64,000 bases of DNA from Fictibacillus phosphorivorans (GTDB taxonomy: Bacteria > Bacillota > Bacilli > Bacillales > Fictibacillaceae), in NCBI RefSeq assembly GCF_001619875.1, contig NZ_LRFC01000001.1, forward strand, positions 496,001-560,000, written 5' to 3'. Below the pieces are notes generated by a model. That model was not told where the DNA came from and did not search any database. It saw only the letters and a program-made list of their open reading frames with translations. Numbering within the stretch: position 1 is the stretch's first letter; every line of letters starts with the position of its first letter. The position numbers were made by a program, and so were the translations under genes. Of the stretch, positions 27,343 to 35,338 are shown piece by piece.

Positions 27343-28101
27343 GTGACCAATTGGCAACCGAGTAGATTCCAAACTGAAGATCGTTATCATATGGCAAATG
27401 AAATTCTTTGTGAATTAAAAAACAAATATGGAGAAGATTTGATTGCAGCAGCAATTGAAGGTTCAACAGCCAAAGGAACAGATTGTCCTGAATCCGATCT
27501 TGAGTTGAGGGTAGTAGTAAACGGACGAGCTAGCGGATGGTATCCGTTCTTTTATAAGGGAATGTTTGTGGGAATTAGTTTTAGCTCATTAGATAAAATT
27601 CACGTAAAATCAACAAACATCGATTATGAATGGTGTGTAAAAGGCGATGTACTCTTTTCCTCTAAAATTCTTCATGACCCAACAAACCTCTATGACACGT
27701 TAAGAGAAAAAGCAAAAGCAGCTGAGGAACAGGCAGATTTTGATGGATTAATAAGAGATGCCTTAGCCGATTTGTATGAACATGTATATAAGATATATAC
27801 GATTCATGAAAGTGATGTTGTAACAGGTGCACATGAAGCAAGGCAGATTGCTTATTGGGCAACCATGTGTGTTGGATTGAAGAATCGGCACAAATTTCGA
27901 TCAAGTCGTTCCATGTATCATGAAAGCTTTCAACTAGAATCATTGCCTCATGATTTCGAACAGTCTATAAAACGTATTTTGTCTTTAAATACAGACGTGC
28001 AGCGTTTGAAAAGCGATGTTGGAGATCTGTGGGTTTCCACAAACAAATGGGCAGCATTAAACGGTATAACACTTGAGGAAAGTGATTTGTCATTTTTATA
28101 G
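27343..28101 (+). CDS. Kanamycin nucleotidyltransferase-like protein
   Basis: 252 residues, GTG start 10 bp after the phosphotransferase stop. The pol-beta nucleotidyltransferase site reads AAIEGSTAKGTDCPESDLELRV with GS and D-x-E; the C-terminal helical half (HVYKIYTIHESDVVTGAHEARQ) resembles the C-terminal domain of ANT(4')-type enzymes. Whether it modifies an aminoglycoside is not shown by sequence. A hairpin of the repeat family described at 48560 ends the run. Confidence 0.75.
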   Translation: MTNWQPSRFQTEDRYHMANEILCELKNKYGEDLIAAAIEGSTAKGTDCPESDLELRVVVNGRASGWYPFFYKGMFVGISFSSLDKIHVKSTNIDYEWCVKGDVLFSSKILHDPTNLYDTLREKAKAAEEQADFDGLIRDALADLYEHVYKIYTIHESDVVTGAHEARQIAYWATMCVGLKNRHKFRSSRSMYHESFQLESLPHDFEQSIKRILSLNTDVQRLKSDVGDLWVSTNKWAALNGITLEESDLSFL

Positions 28102-28116
28102 TCCAAAAACGCTCAA

Positions 28117-28159
28117 GAGCATTTCTTCATGAAGGAGAAGTGCTTTTTTTGTTGAAGTA
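28117..28159 (+). repeat. Hairpin repeat copy R1 (terminator-like)
   Basis: AGCATTTCTTC ATG GAAGGAGAAGTGCT-type stem followed by seven T and TTGAAGTA. Same element as at 47234, 48560, 52930 and 53890. Confidence 0.7.
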
Positions 28160-28191
28160 GGGGGAAAGCAGAAAATAAGGAGAGTGAGAAA

Positions 28192-28689
28192 ATGAGTTTA
28201 TTTAAGACGCAATATGACTGGGTTCGCCGTACAAGAGAATCATTATTCACGTATTGCGAATCGATTTCGTCTGAAGACTATGTGAAAGAGCTTGATAGCT
28301 TTGGTGGAGATTCCATTCGCAGCCTTCATGTTCATGTAGCGGAATGTTATCACGGATGGTTAGGAGCTCGGGCACTAGGCAAGTCGCTTCCTCCAATACC
28401 ACCAGAGTCCATTCAAAACGTACAGGAAATGCGGGAAGTGTTTAGAAAAACGGATGAATTGGTAGAAGAATTTCTAAAGAAGTTTGAAGACAAGTGGGAT
28501 CAATCCGTAGAAGTAACGTTTAGAAATGGGGATAGAGCTGACTTCACCTCACTATGGCTATTCACCCATACAACCACTCACGAATTTCATCATAAAGGGC
28601 AAATCGTTAAGATCGGAAGACAGCTCGGCTATGTTCCGGGTGATACAGACCTTATTGAACCAGAGGTAAAGGAATCAGCGAGAGTTTAG
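28192..28689 (+). CDS. DinB-family protein
   Basis: 165 residues, four-helix bundle. The metal-ligand histidines of the DinB/YfiT family are in HVHVAECYHGW and in THEFHHKGQIVKIGRQLGY. Family members bind zinc or nickel and some are thiol-dependent transferases such as bacillithiol S-transferases; the activity here is unknown. GGAGAGTG ribosome binding site. A second DinB-like gene follows 260 bp later. Confidence 0.82.
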   Translation: MSLFKTQYDWVRRTRESLFTYCESISSEDYVKELDSFGGDSIRSLHVHVAECYHGWLGARALGKSLPPIPPESIQNVQEMREVFRKTDELVEEFLKKFEDKWDQSVEVTFRNGDRADFTSLWLFTHTTTHEFHHKGQIVKIGRQLGYVPGDTDLIEPEVKESARV

Positions 28690-28724
28690 TGTTATTGAAG
28701 TTGGTGTGATAGATAGGTAGATGA

Positions 28725-28842
28725 GGTGGGGGTATTCCGAGACTCCGTGTTGTCGAGCGATGTCGACTCGCCGATATATGATCCTAACTCGCCGAATTAT
28801 CGGTTAACCTCGCTGAATTATAGGCAAAACTCGCCGAATTAA
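28725..28842. repeat. Degenerate repeat array, family with AACTCGCCGAATTAT
   Basis: After GGTGGGGGTATT there are four copies of about 20 bp with core ACTCGCCGAATTA, starting near 28766, 28786, 28808 and 28828. Intergenic between two DinB genes. The same leader and motif recur at 62477-62597. Confidence 0.65.
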
Positions 28843-28952
28843 CACCAAAATTTAATGAATGAATAGCAGGGATACCCAGCTGGTTATCAATAAACATACA
28901 GGTTATCACGCTAAAAGGCACCTAATTCAAAGAATTAAGGAGGAAAACCACT

Positions 28953-29429
28953 TTGGAAATGACGAAGAGTCGATCGGACTTGCTTTTAACGGTGTTAGAT
29001 TCAACATTTGATAAGGAAAGTTGGTATGCTCCGCTCAAGCCTGCCATTGATGGGATTACGGCAGAACAAGCGAGTTGGACACCACCAGGCGAGGCGATGA
29101 AAAGCATTTGGGAGAACCTCAATCATCTTATTTATTACAAAGAAAGACTGGTTGCGAACCTGGAAAATCGTGAATGGACCAATCATCTTGACGGTGATGC
29201 AACCTTCGATCTCACGGAACAAACCAATGACGACCAAGAATGGCAAAAAGTCGTTGAGCGTGCTGAAAATGTGCATAATCGGTTAAGAGAGATACTGAGC
29301 AATACTACAGATGAAGTGCTTGGCCAACATTCACAAAAATTGCTGGATATCTTTCTTCATGATGCCTACCATACTGGTCAGATTATGCAAGTTAGAAAGA
29401 TGCAAGGGTCTTGGCCATCGCACCGTTAA
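28953..29429 (+). CDS. DinB-family protein
   Basis: 158 residues from a TTG 9 bp after AGGAGG. DinB features are NLNHLIYYKERL near residue 55 and the C-terminal HDAYHTGQIMQVRKMQG, with the two histidines that bind metal. Four-helix bundle, cytoplasmic. The neighbour at 28192 is a distant paralogue. Terminated by the strong hairpin at 29455. Function unknown. Confidence 0.82.
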   Translation: MEMTKSRSDLLLTVLDSTFDKESWYAPLKPAIDGITAEQASWTPPGEAMKSIWENLNHLIYYKERLVANLENREWTNHLDGDATFDLTEQTNDDQEWQKVVERAENVHNRLREILSNTTDEVLGQHSQKLLDIFLHDAYHTGQIMQVRKMQGSWPSHR

Positions 29430-29454
29430 ATGAATACTAAGTAGAACTCATAAG

Positions 29455-29487
29455 AAAAATCGTGAGGTGTAGGCCTCACGATTTTTT
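29455..29487. terminator. Rho-independent terminator
   Basis: AAAAATCGTGAGG / CCTCACGATTTTTT. Nearly identical to the one at 32211-32243. Confidence 0.88.
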
Positions 29488-29514
29488 CAATATGAGAAGA
29501 GGGGAAGGGTTATA

Positions 29515-29961
29515 TTAACGCCCGGGACCCCATCCACCCCATCCACCAAAATATTGTTGTTGAAGCCACCACGGCCATCCTTGTTGACCACCTGGACCCC
29601 AAGGACCCATTTGGCCCATTTGGCCCATTTGACCCATCTGTCCGCCCTGGCCCATCTGACCCATTTGCCCAGGTTGCCCCATCTGTCCACCTTGACCCAT
29701 TTGGCCCATGCCAGATCCGAAGACAGGAGGGATAGGTCCTTGATATGGAGCGATTCCGTACATATCTGTTTCGTGTACTTGCAGCGCTCTTACTCCACTA
29801 GGGGTGAACACGTTAAGAGTTGCCATCTTGGTTGCTTTATCGTATTTAACAACTTGTGCCACAACTTGGCCGTAGCCAGTGATGGCCGTCGTAATATATT
29901 GGCCGATATACTGTTCAATAGTTGGTCCTGGTACTAAATACGCTCTTTTATTTTGAAACAA
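29515..29961 (-). CDS. Gly/Gln/Met-rich repeat protein, possible spore-coat or surface protein
   Basis: 148 residues from a TTG preceded by GAAGGATGG; this start gives MFQNKR, matching the start of the divergent paralogue. Residues 1-85 form a conserved-looking domain with TGYGQVVAQV and PYQGPIPPVFG. The rest is a low-complexity tail of GQMGQ-type repeats ending in a Trp-rich segment (WPWWLQQQYFGGWGGW). Such composition is common in coat or surface proteins of Bacillaceae, but I cannot name the family. Confidence 0.6.
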   Translation of the reverse strand: MFQNKRAYLVPGPTIEQYIGQYITTAITGYGQVVAQVVKYDKATKMATLNVFTPSGVRALQVHETDMYGIAPYQGPIPPVFGSGMGQMGQGGQMGQPGQMGQMGQGGQMGQMGQMGQMGPWGPGGQQGWPWWLQQQYFGGWGGWGPGR

Positions 29962-30229
29962 AGAAATCCATCCTTCAATTAGTTTTATTCCGTATATATA
30001 TATGTTTATCTCGATGATTAGTTTGGACAAGAACCTAAAAATGATGGCGAATATGAAAATTATAGGATTATTGAAATAAGGGAATTAAAAAAATGAAAAG
30101 TTACTGGTTTTCACGCCTAGTTCTTTAAGTATGTAGAATTCTTTATTGCCTGTATGAATGTCTATACATAGGCTTGGCTAAGTTCATATACTTTAACGAA
30201 AAGACTTTGTTTAGAAAGGATCGTTGTTT

Positions 30230-30601
30230 TTGTTTCAAAACACAAGATTGAGTGCTCAAGAAGTGAATAACATTTATCAAACGAACCCTTATGGGATAAC
30301 TAATATAACTGGTTATGGTCAAGCAATTGTTAAAATAACGAGTGTTAATTTGGACCTACAACAAAATACGGGATCAGTGGTTTTAACAATATATACTCCG
30401 ACTGAAGATATCCAAGCCGGAACAGCAATAAAATATTTGACAGGCTGGACTCCATATACCGGCCCAATACCTCCTCAATTCGGACACCAAGGCGGACTTC
30501 CAGGCGGCATGGGCGGCCAAGGATACGGACAAGGTCAAACTTTTCCTTCACCATGGGGAGGTCAAGGCACCCCAGGCGGCTGGGGTACTTGGGGTTATTA
30601 A
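30230..30601 (+). CDS. Gly-rich paralogue of the divergent gene at 29515
   Basis: 123 residues from the TTG at 30230, 9 bp after GAAAGGA, giving MFQNTR; an in-frame TTG at 30224 is the alternative. It shares with the divergent gene the opening MFQN, NITGYGQAIVKI, a LTIYTP strand where the other has LNVFTP, and PYTGPIPPQFG. It then has a shorter Gly-rich tail (GGLPGGMGGQGYGQGQ). The two genes are therefore an inverted paralogous pair with about 270 bp between them. Possible coat or surface protein; function unknown. Confidence 0.6.
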   Translation: MFQNTRLSAQEVNNIYQTNPYGITNITGYGQAIVKITSVNLDLQQNTGSVVLTIYTPTEDIQAGTAIKYLTGWTPYTGPIPPQFGHQGGLPGGMGGQGYGQGQTFPSPWGGQGTPGGWGTWGY

Positions 30602-30677
30602 TAAAAAGTAAAAGAAGCTTTTAATGAACGGCACCCAAAAATCTAGACACAGTCTAAAAATTGGAGGTGCTTTTCCT

Positions 30678-30719
30678 ATGGATAAATATGGATTGCAAAC
30701 AAAACAACAATCGAATTAA
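30678..30719 (+). CDS. Possible 13-residue peptide ORF
   Basis: ATG after GGAGGTGCTTTTCCT; encodes MDKYGLQTKQQSN. The ribosome binding site is strong and a terminator follows at 30731. May instead be the remnant of a longer gene or mobile element. No homologue recognised. Confidence 0.25.
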   Translation: MDKYGLQTKQQSN

Positions 30720-30730
30720 GGGGAAATTAA

Positions 30731-30767
30731 AAGGCATGAGTCCAGTATAATACCGGACTCATGCCTT
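30731..30767. terminator. Rho-independent terminator
   Basis: AAGGCATGAGTCC / GGACTCATGCCTT, 11-nt loop. Confidence 0.75.
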
Positions 30768-30820
30768 CCTAGTTGCCTAACGAAACCTTTTAGGGGTCAC
30801 CTCACCCCCGTTTTTTTACA

Positions 30821-31873
30821 TTACGAATGAATCAATTTTTTGACGAGTTCACGGTTTCGCTCTTTGAACACTTCGTTATGAGAAGAAACCATGGCAACGG
30901 TTTGAGCGTCGGGCTGGATGAATTGTTTCGCTTTATTCACCGCGTTCGCTGCATCTTGAAATGTTCCTGCGATCAAGTTCAGTTTGCCTTCGTGCTTCAA
31001 TATGTCTCCTGCTGCATACAAGCCAGGGACTGACGATTCACTGTTCGCATTTCCTGCAATATAAAAGTTATCCGCAAGCTCGATATTCAAGTCGCTGTTT
31101 CCGAGTAATGATGTATCTTGTTCATACCCGTGGTTGATGATGACTTCATCAATAGGCAAGTACGAAATTTCACCTGTCACATGATTGGTGAGTTCGATCT
31201 GTTCAATCACCTCATGGTTCGGACAAGCAAACAACTTAGAGATCGACGTGTTAAAGATACAGTCGGCGCAACTGTTCATGAGTTGTGTCACTTGAGCTTC
31301 GTGACCAGCTAGTGTTCCTTTTCGATACGTGAGATACACTTTTTTGGCGATATGTACGAGTTCGTTCGCCCAATCAATGGCTGTATTTCCACCGCCTGAA
31401 ATAACAACTGTCTTATCTTTAAATTGCTGAAGAGATTTTACCGTGTAGTTCAAATTCGAAACTTCAAATCGCTCAGCACCCTCAATATCAAGTCTCTGCG
31501 GATTTAAGATCCCGCTTCCAACCGCAACGATAACGGTTTTTGAAACATGCTTTTCACCGCTAGATCCTTGCAAAATAAAGAGACCCTCATCGTTTTTCGA
31601 AATCGATTCAACTTTTTCATTTAACACAACTTCTGGATGGAACGTTAATCCTTGTTCAACGAGCTTTTCTATAAGCTTTGCTCCTGGGAGAGGAGTATGA
31701 CCGCCAACATCCCAGATCATTTTCTCAGGATAGACATGGAGCTTTCCGCCTAATTGTGGCTGATATTCAATAATCTTCGTCTTCATCTCTCGTAGTCCGC
31801 TATAAAAGGCAGAGTACAGACCAGCTGGGCCTCCACCGATAATGGTCACATCAAATATTTCGTGTTTATCCAT
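30821..31873 (-). CDS. ycgT: Ferredoxin/flavodoxin-NADP+ reductase, YcgT-like
   Basis: 350 residues of the thioredoxin-reductase-like FNR type. FAD site DVTIIGGGPAGLYSAFYSGL at the N-terminus, NADP site VVISGGGNTAIDWANEL in the middle, and the C-terminal FAD segment VPGLYAAGDI. The redox CxxC of true thioredoxin reductases is absent. It transfers electrons between NADPH and ferredoxin or flavodoxin. A good Fur box lies at 31902, as expected for YcgT, the iron-regulated paralogue of YumC in Bacillus subtilis. GAGGAGG ribosome binding site. Confidence 0.88.
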   Translation of the reverse strand: MDKHEIFDVTIIGGGPAGLYSAFYSGLREMKTKIIEYQPQLGGKLHVYPEKMIWDVGGHTPLPGAKLIEKLVEQGLTFHPEVVLNEKVESISKNDEGLFILQGSSGEKHVSKTVIVAVGSGILNPQRLDIEGAERFEVSNLNYTVKSLQQFKDKTVVISGGGNTAIDWANELVHIAKKVYLTYRKGTLAGHEAQVTQLMNSCADCIFNTSISKLFACPNHEVIEQIELTNHVTGEISYLPIDEVIINHGYEQDTSLLGNSDLNIELADNFYIAGNANSESSVPGLYAAGDILKHEGKLNLIAGTFQDAANAVNKAKQFIQPDAQTVAMVSSHNEVFKERNRELVKKLIHS

Positions 31874-31901
31874 ATGCGTTCCTCCTCAGGAAGCAGTAGT
31901 A

Positions 31902-31920
31902 GTGATTATCATTCTCATTA
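31902..31920 (-). promoter_or_regulatory. Fur box
   Basis: On the minus strand TGAGAATGATAATCA matches the 7-1-7 Fur consensus TGATAATNATTATCA at 12 of 14 fixed positions. About 30 bp upstream of the reductase start. Confidence 0.8.
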
Positions 31921-32038
31921 AGAATATAACGAATTGTCTCATTTTACAATCACTTTTTAGATATATGATGAACCATGACTAAAAGCAATTGGATAAGCAC
32001 AATACTAGAAAAGAGTTAATTTTAAGGAGGTAAATGTG

Positions 32039-32209
32039 ATGACAAATCGTAACGGCAGTGAAGGAAGCAAGAATCAAGGATCGCCTAAAGCGCAGCATGA
32101 TCAAGAATTCAGCAGTGAGTTCATGAGTGGCGACAATAACAAAGGCAACGAATATCGTTCTAAAATTGGGAGTAAATCAAAGAGTAAACCGAAACAAAGT
32201 AAAGAATAG
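32039..32209 (+). CDS. Small hydrophilic protein, possible spore protein
   Basis: 56 residues; AAGGAGG before the ATG and a perfect terminator two bases after the stop. Composition is extremely hydrophilic (Asn, Ser, Lys, Gly) with HDQEFSSEF in the middle and a KSKSKPKQSKE tail. The EF-SEF segment faintly recalls small acid-soluble spore proteins, but I cannot assign a class. Divergent from the Fur-controlled reductase. Confidence 0.55.
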   Translation: MTNRNGSEGSKNQGSPKAQHDQEFSSEFMSGDNNKGNEYRSKIGSKSKSKPKQSKE

Positions 32210-32210
32210 G

Positions 32211-32243
32211 AAAAATCGTGAGGTGCAGGCCTCACGATTTTTT
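32211..32243 (+). terminator. Rho-independent terminator
   Basis: AAAAATCGTGAGG / CCTCACGATTTTTT, a near copy of 29455-29487. Confidence 0.88.
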
Positions 32244-32400
32244 ACGTTAATGCAAGAAACATCTTGATTCAATGAGTGATCTTTACCGATTTCAATCACG
32301 GGTAGAACGGTTCAACTACCGGTAGATAGACACCCCATTTCCGTAAGTGCTATCCTTTTTACTAACAGGGCGCACTGTAAAATTTCAAGGGGTGACTTTC

Positions 32401-33384
32401 ATGCTGAACAGTCAATTAATTGGTTCTTACATTTCAAAGCTTCGTAAAGAAAAAGATTTCACACAAGTAGAATTAGCCGAGCAACTGAACATTAGTCATC
32501 AAGCGGTTTCTAAATGGGAAAGAGGGGAATCTCTTCCTGATATCGGTACCCTTGTTTCCCTTGCTGCTCTCTTTCAAACTTCAGTGGATGTCCTGCTATC
32601 GGGTGGGAGTCGAACTGTTTCATCGAATCACGTTGGGCAGATGGTCAATCAATTGGCTACTCATCAACTTGAAGGTGCAGCAAGCTTATTGAACGCTGGG
32701 GATACAGATGTTTACGAATTCATCGCGATTGCTCCATTACTGAAAACAGGAGTGATTGAAGAAGTGATTCAGCACGTGAACGAAGAAAGATTAAATTTAG
32801 AACATGTCATTCAACTAGCTCCATTTGTGAATGAAACGCTTTTAGGGAAGCTTCTCACCAAACTGAAGATTGAAGAATGCTCATGGGAACAAGTCGAATC
32901 CCTTGCTCCTTTTCTTCCTAAGCCTTTCTTAAGTGATCTATTAACAAAAGTAAATGCACCTGTGACACTAGCCAACCTCTTACACCTCGCTCCTTTTTTG
33001 GCAGGTGAGATTCAATCCTTGATGCAACAGATAGACATCGAACAAATAAATTGGCATGACATCGAAAGGCTTGCTCCGTTTATTTCAAGTGATCAACTGA
33101 CCGATATCATTCAAAAATGTAACGATTCAATTGAGACCATGAGACAACTTGTTGCCGTTGCTCCTTTTTTAGAGAAAGAGCATATCGAAAGTATCTTCTT
33201 ACAGACAGAATCTATTTCGATCTCTAAGAATGACGTTTTGGCACTTGCACCGTTTGTGAGCAAATCGCTGCTCGAAAGGTTGATCTCATCGTTGAAACCA
33301 AACGAACTCACCATTCAGGATGTCTTGGCTCTTGCTCCATTTTTGAGTAATTCTACCATTGAAAACTTGTTAGTCGAAAAATAA
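32401..33384 (+). CDS. XRE-family regulator with C-terminal LAPF repeats
   Basis: 327 residues from the ATG at 32401 (AAGGGGTGACTTTC upstream). Residues 1-65 are a Cro/CI-type helix-turn-helix (LRKEKDFTQVELAEQLNISH, AVSKWERGESLPD). From about 110 to the end there are eight tandem units of 28-30 residues, each starting (L/I/V)AP(F/L)(L/V/I) and continuing with an amphipathic helix pair. This predicts an alpha-solenoid. Similar tails occur in XRE regulators of Bacillaceae with no known ligand. It probably senses a protein or peptide partner. Monocistronic. Confidence 0.78.
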   Translation: MLNSQLIGSYISKLRKEKDFTQVELAEQLNISHQAVSKWERGESLPDIGTLVSLAALFQTSVDVLLSGGSRTVSSNHVGQMVNQLATHQLEGAASLLNAGDTDVYEFIAIAPLLKTGVIEEVIQHVNEERLNLEHVIQLAPFVNETLLGKLLTKLKIEECSWEQVESLAPFLPKPFLSDLLTKVNAPVTLANLLHLAPFLAGEIQSLMQQIDIEQINWHDIERLAPFISSDQLTDIIQKCNDSIETMRQLVAVAPFLEKEHIESIFLQTESISISKNDVLALAPFVSKSLLERLISSLKPNELTIQDVLALAPFLSNSTIENLLVEK

Positions 33385-33398
33385 ATCGCTTTACAAAG

Positions 33399-33432
33399 AA
33401 AACGACCAGATTAAATGAAATCTGGTCGTTTT
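33399..33432. terminator. Bidirectional terminator
   Basis: AAAACGACCAGATT / AATCTGGTCGTTTT, 6-nt loop, between convergent regulator and ABC permease genes. Confidence 0.88.
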
Positions 33433-33445
33433 CAACGTTATCGGA

Positions 33446-34318
33446 TTATCCTTTAGTCCCAGAGGTAATGTTCGCGCCTTCAATAAAGTACTTTTGGAAG
33501 AAGAAAAAGATCAATACAACCGGCAGCAATACGAGAACAGAGGCGGCCATCAAATAATGCCACTGTGTCTGAACGGTGCCTTTAAAAGTTTGTAGTCCGA
33601 TTTGGAGGGTGTACAAGTTCTCATCATTAATGTAGAGAAGCGGACCTAGAAAGTCGTTCCATGCACCATTGAAAGAAAAGATAGCAATCGTAATAATGGC
33701 TGGCTTCATCAATGGCATGGCAATCTTCCACCAGATCTGAAAATGGTTGGCTCCGTCGATTTTAGCGGCTTCAATCATCTCGTTCGGCAGGGTCATAAAG
33801 AACTGGCGAAGCAGAAAGATGAAAAAGGCATTTCCTAAAAATGCAGGAACGATGAGCGGCAGATACGTATTCACCCAGCCGATCTTCGAAAAGAGCATGT
33901 ACTGCGGTATTAATAGAACAAACCCGGGAATCAGCATCGTGGATAACACGATCACAAAAAGAATATTTTTTCCTCTGAAACGAATTTTCGCAAACCCATA
34001 GGCTACAAGCGAGTTTACGAGAACACTGCCGATCACCACACAGACGGTGATAAAGAGGGTATTGAGTGCCCATCTCGTGAAGGGAGCGGTATTCCACGCT
34101 TCGATATAGTTGTTCCACTGAAACTTGTCAGGCAAAAAAGAGGGCGGAAACTGAGCGATTTCACCAGGCGTCTTGAGCGATGTGGATACCATCCAAAGCA
34201 CGGGTGATAAGATAACAAGACTTCCGGCTAACAAAATCAGTGAGACAAGGACCTTTTTTATTTTAGTGCGAAAGGACCGCGATTGATAGCGAGGTGTGGT
34301 TTTCATTGATGTATTCAC
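33446..34318 (-). CDS. Sugar ABC transporter permease (MalG-type)
   Basis: 290 residues, six membrane segments. Carries the EAA loop in its usual place (NEMIEAAKIDGANHFQIWWKI) which docks on the ATPase. Last gene of a binding-protein/permease/permease operon and overlaps the upstream permease by 4 bp (ATGA). Imports a carbohydrate. No ATPase is encoded here, so a shared MsmX-type ATPase elsewhere is expected. Confidence 0.9.
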   Translation of the reverse strand: MNTSMKTTPRYQSRSFRTKIKKVLVSLILLAGSLVILSPVLWMVSTSLKTPGEIAQFPPSFLPDKFQWNNYIEAWNTAPFTRWALNTLFITVCVVIGSVLVNSLVAYGFAKIRFRGKNILFVIVLSTMLIPGFVLLIPQYMLFSKIGWVNTYLPLIVPAFLGNAFFIFLLRQFFMTLPNEMIEAAKIDGANHFQIWWKIAMPLMKPAIITIAIFSFNGAWNDFLGPLLYINDENLYTLQIGLQTFKGTVQTQWHYLMAASVLVLLPVVLIFFFFQKYFIEGANITSGTKG

Positions 34319-35292
34319 TTTTGATCACCGCCTTCGTAATAGACCCATTTCTTTCCTAGTTTCAGGTTAAACATTGTCAGGATCATTACAACAACGAACA
34401 GCACCCAAGCCATAGAAGACGCATAACCCATATTGAACAGTTCAAACGCATTGTTCCACATGTGAAGGTTATAGAACAGAAGCGAATTCACCGGGCCGCC
34501 ATCGCCGTTCTCTGTCATCACATACGCTTCTTGAAAAATTTGAAACCCGCCGATCAAACTGGTTACGATATCAAAGAATATAACAGGGGTGATCATTGGG
34601 ATCGTGATATGAAAAAACTTTTGAAGCGATCCTGCACCATCGATCTCCGCTGCTTCATACATCGTCTTCGGAACGCCTTGAAGACTTGCCAGATAAAGAA
34701 GCATTCCGCCACCGACACTCCAAAGCTTCATGAGGATTAGGGCAGGCTTTGTCCATTCTGGGTCATACAGCCAGGCAGGACCGTCGATCCCAAACCAGGA
34801 CAATGCTGTATTCACTAGTCCTGTTGATGGGCTTAAGAGCTGCATCCATAACAGATAGACCGCGACACCTGATAACACAGCAGGCAGATAATAGAGCGTC
34901 CGGTACCATTTCATTCCCGGCACCCGCTGATTCAACAATACGGCTAAAAGGATCGCGCCTGCTGTCGTAACCGGCACGGAGAAAAGGACATAATACAGGG
35001 TGTTCCAAAGCGAGGTCCAGAAAAGGTGATCCATTGTAAACATCCGCTTGTAATTATCAAACCCTGTAAACTCCATGCTTGAAGTAATGTTGTAGTTTGT
35101 AAAACTTACATATAAAGAGAAAAGAAGAGGGCCGAGCATTAAGCAAACAAATCCAATGATCCAGGGTGCGATAAACAGATAGCCGGCTAGTTCTTCTCGT
35201 CTTCGGAGTGACTTGATCAAGTGCTTATTTTCCGCCTTTTGACGGTACTTAACGTTTACTTTGTCTTTCTTTTTTACAAAAACCGATTCCAT
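34315..35292 (-). CDS. Sugar ABC transporter permease (MalF-type)
   Basis: 325 residues, six membrane segments after a basic N-terminus (KKKDKVNVKYRQKAENK). EAA loop MYEAAEIDGAGSLQKFFHITIP. GGGGGGAT ribosome binding site precedes the ATG. Middle gene of the three-gene importer operon; forms a heterodimer with the MalG-type permease. Substrate unknown, probably an oligosaccharide or glycoside. Confidence 0.9.
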   Translation of the reverse strand: MESVFVKKKDKVNVKYRQKAENKHLIKSLRRREELAGYLFIAPWIIGFVCLMLGPLLFSLYVSFTNYNITSSMEFTGFDNYKRMFTMDHLFWTSLWNTLYYVLFSVPVTTAGAILLAVLLNQRVPGMKWYRTLYYLPAVLSGVAVYLLWMQLLSPSTGLVNTALSWFGIDGPAWLYDPEWTKPALILMKLWSVGGGMLLYLASLQGVPKTMYEAAEIDGAGSLQKFFHITIPMITPVIFFDIVTSLIGGFQIFQEAYVMTENGDGGPVNSLLFYNLHMWNNAFELFNMGYASSMAWVLFVVVMILTMFNLKLGKKWVYYEGGDQK

Positions 35293-35338
35293 TCATATCC
35301 CCCCTGCATTGAAAAAGGGAGACAAAGCTCCCATTTCC

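Noticed and set aside
29554-29937. Plus-strand ORF with HLAHLTHL repeats
   Set aside because: Antisense to the Gly-Gln-Met repeat tail of the gene at 29515; no expression signal.
30640-30720. Possible end of an insertion sequence (TCTAGACACAGTCTA, GGAGGTGC)
   Set aside because: Contains a short palindrome but no transposase or matching second end was found.
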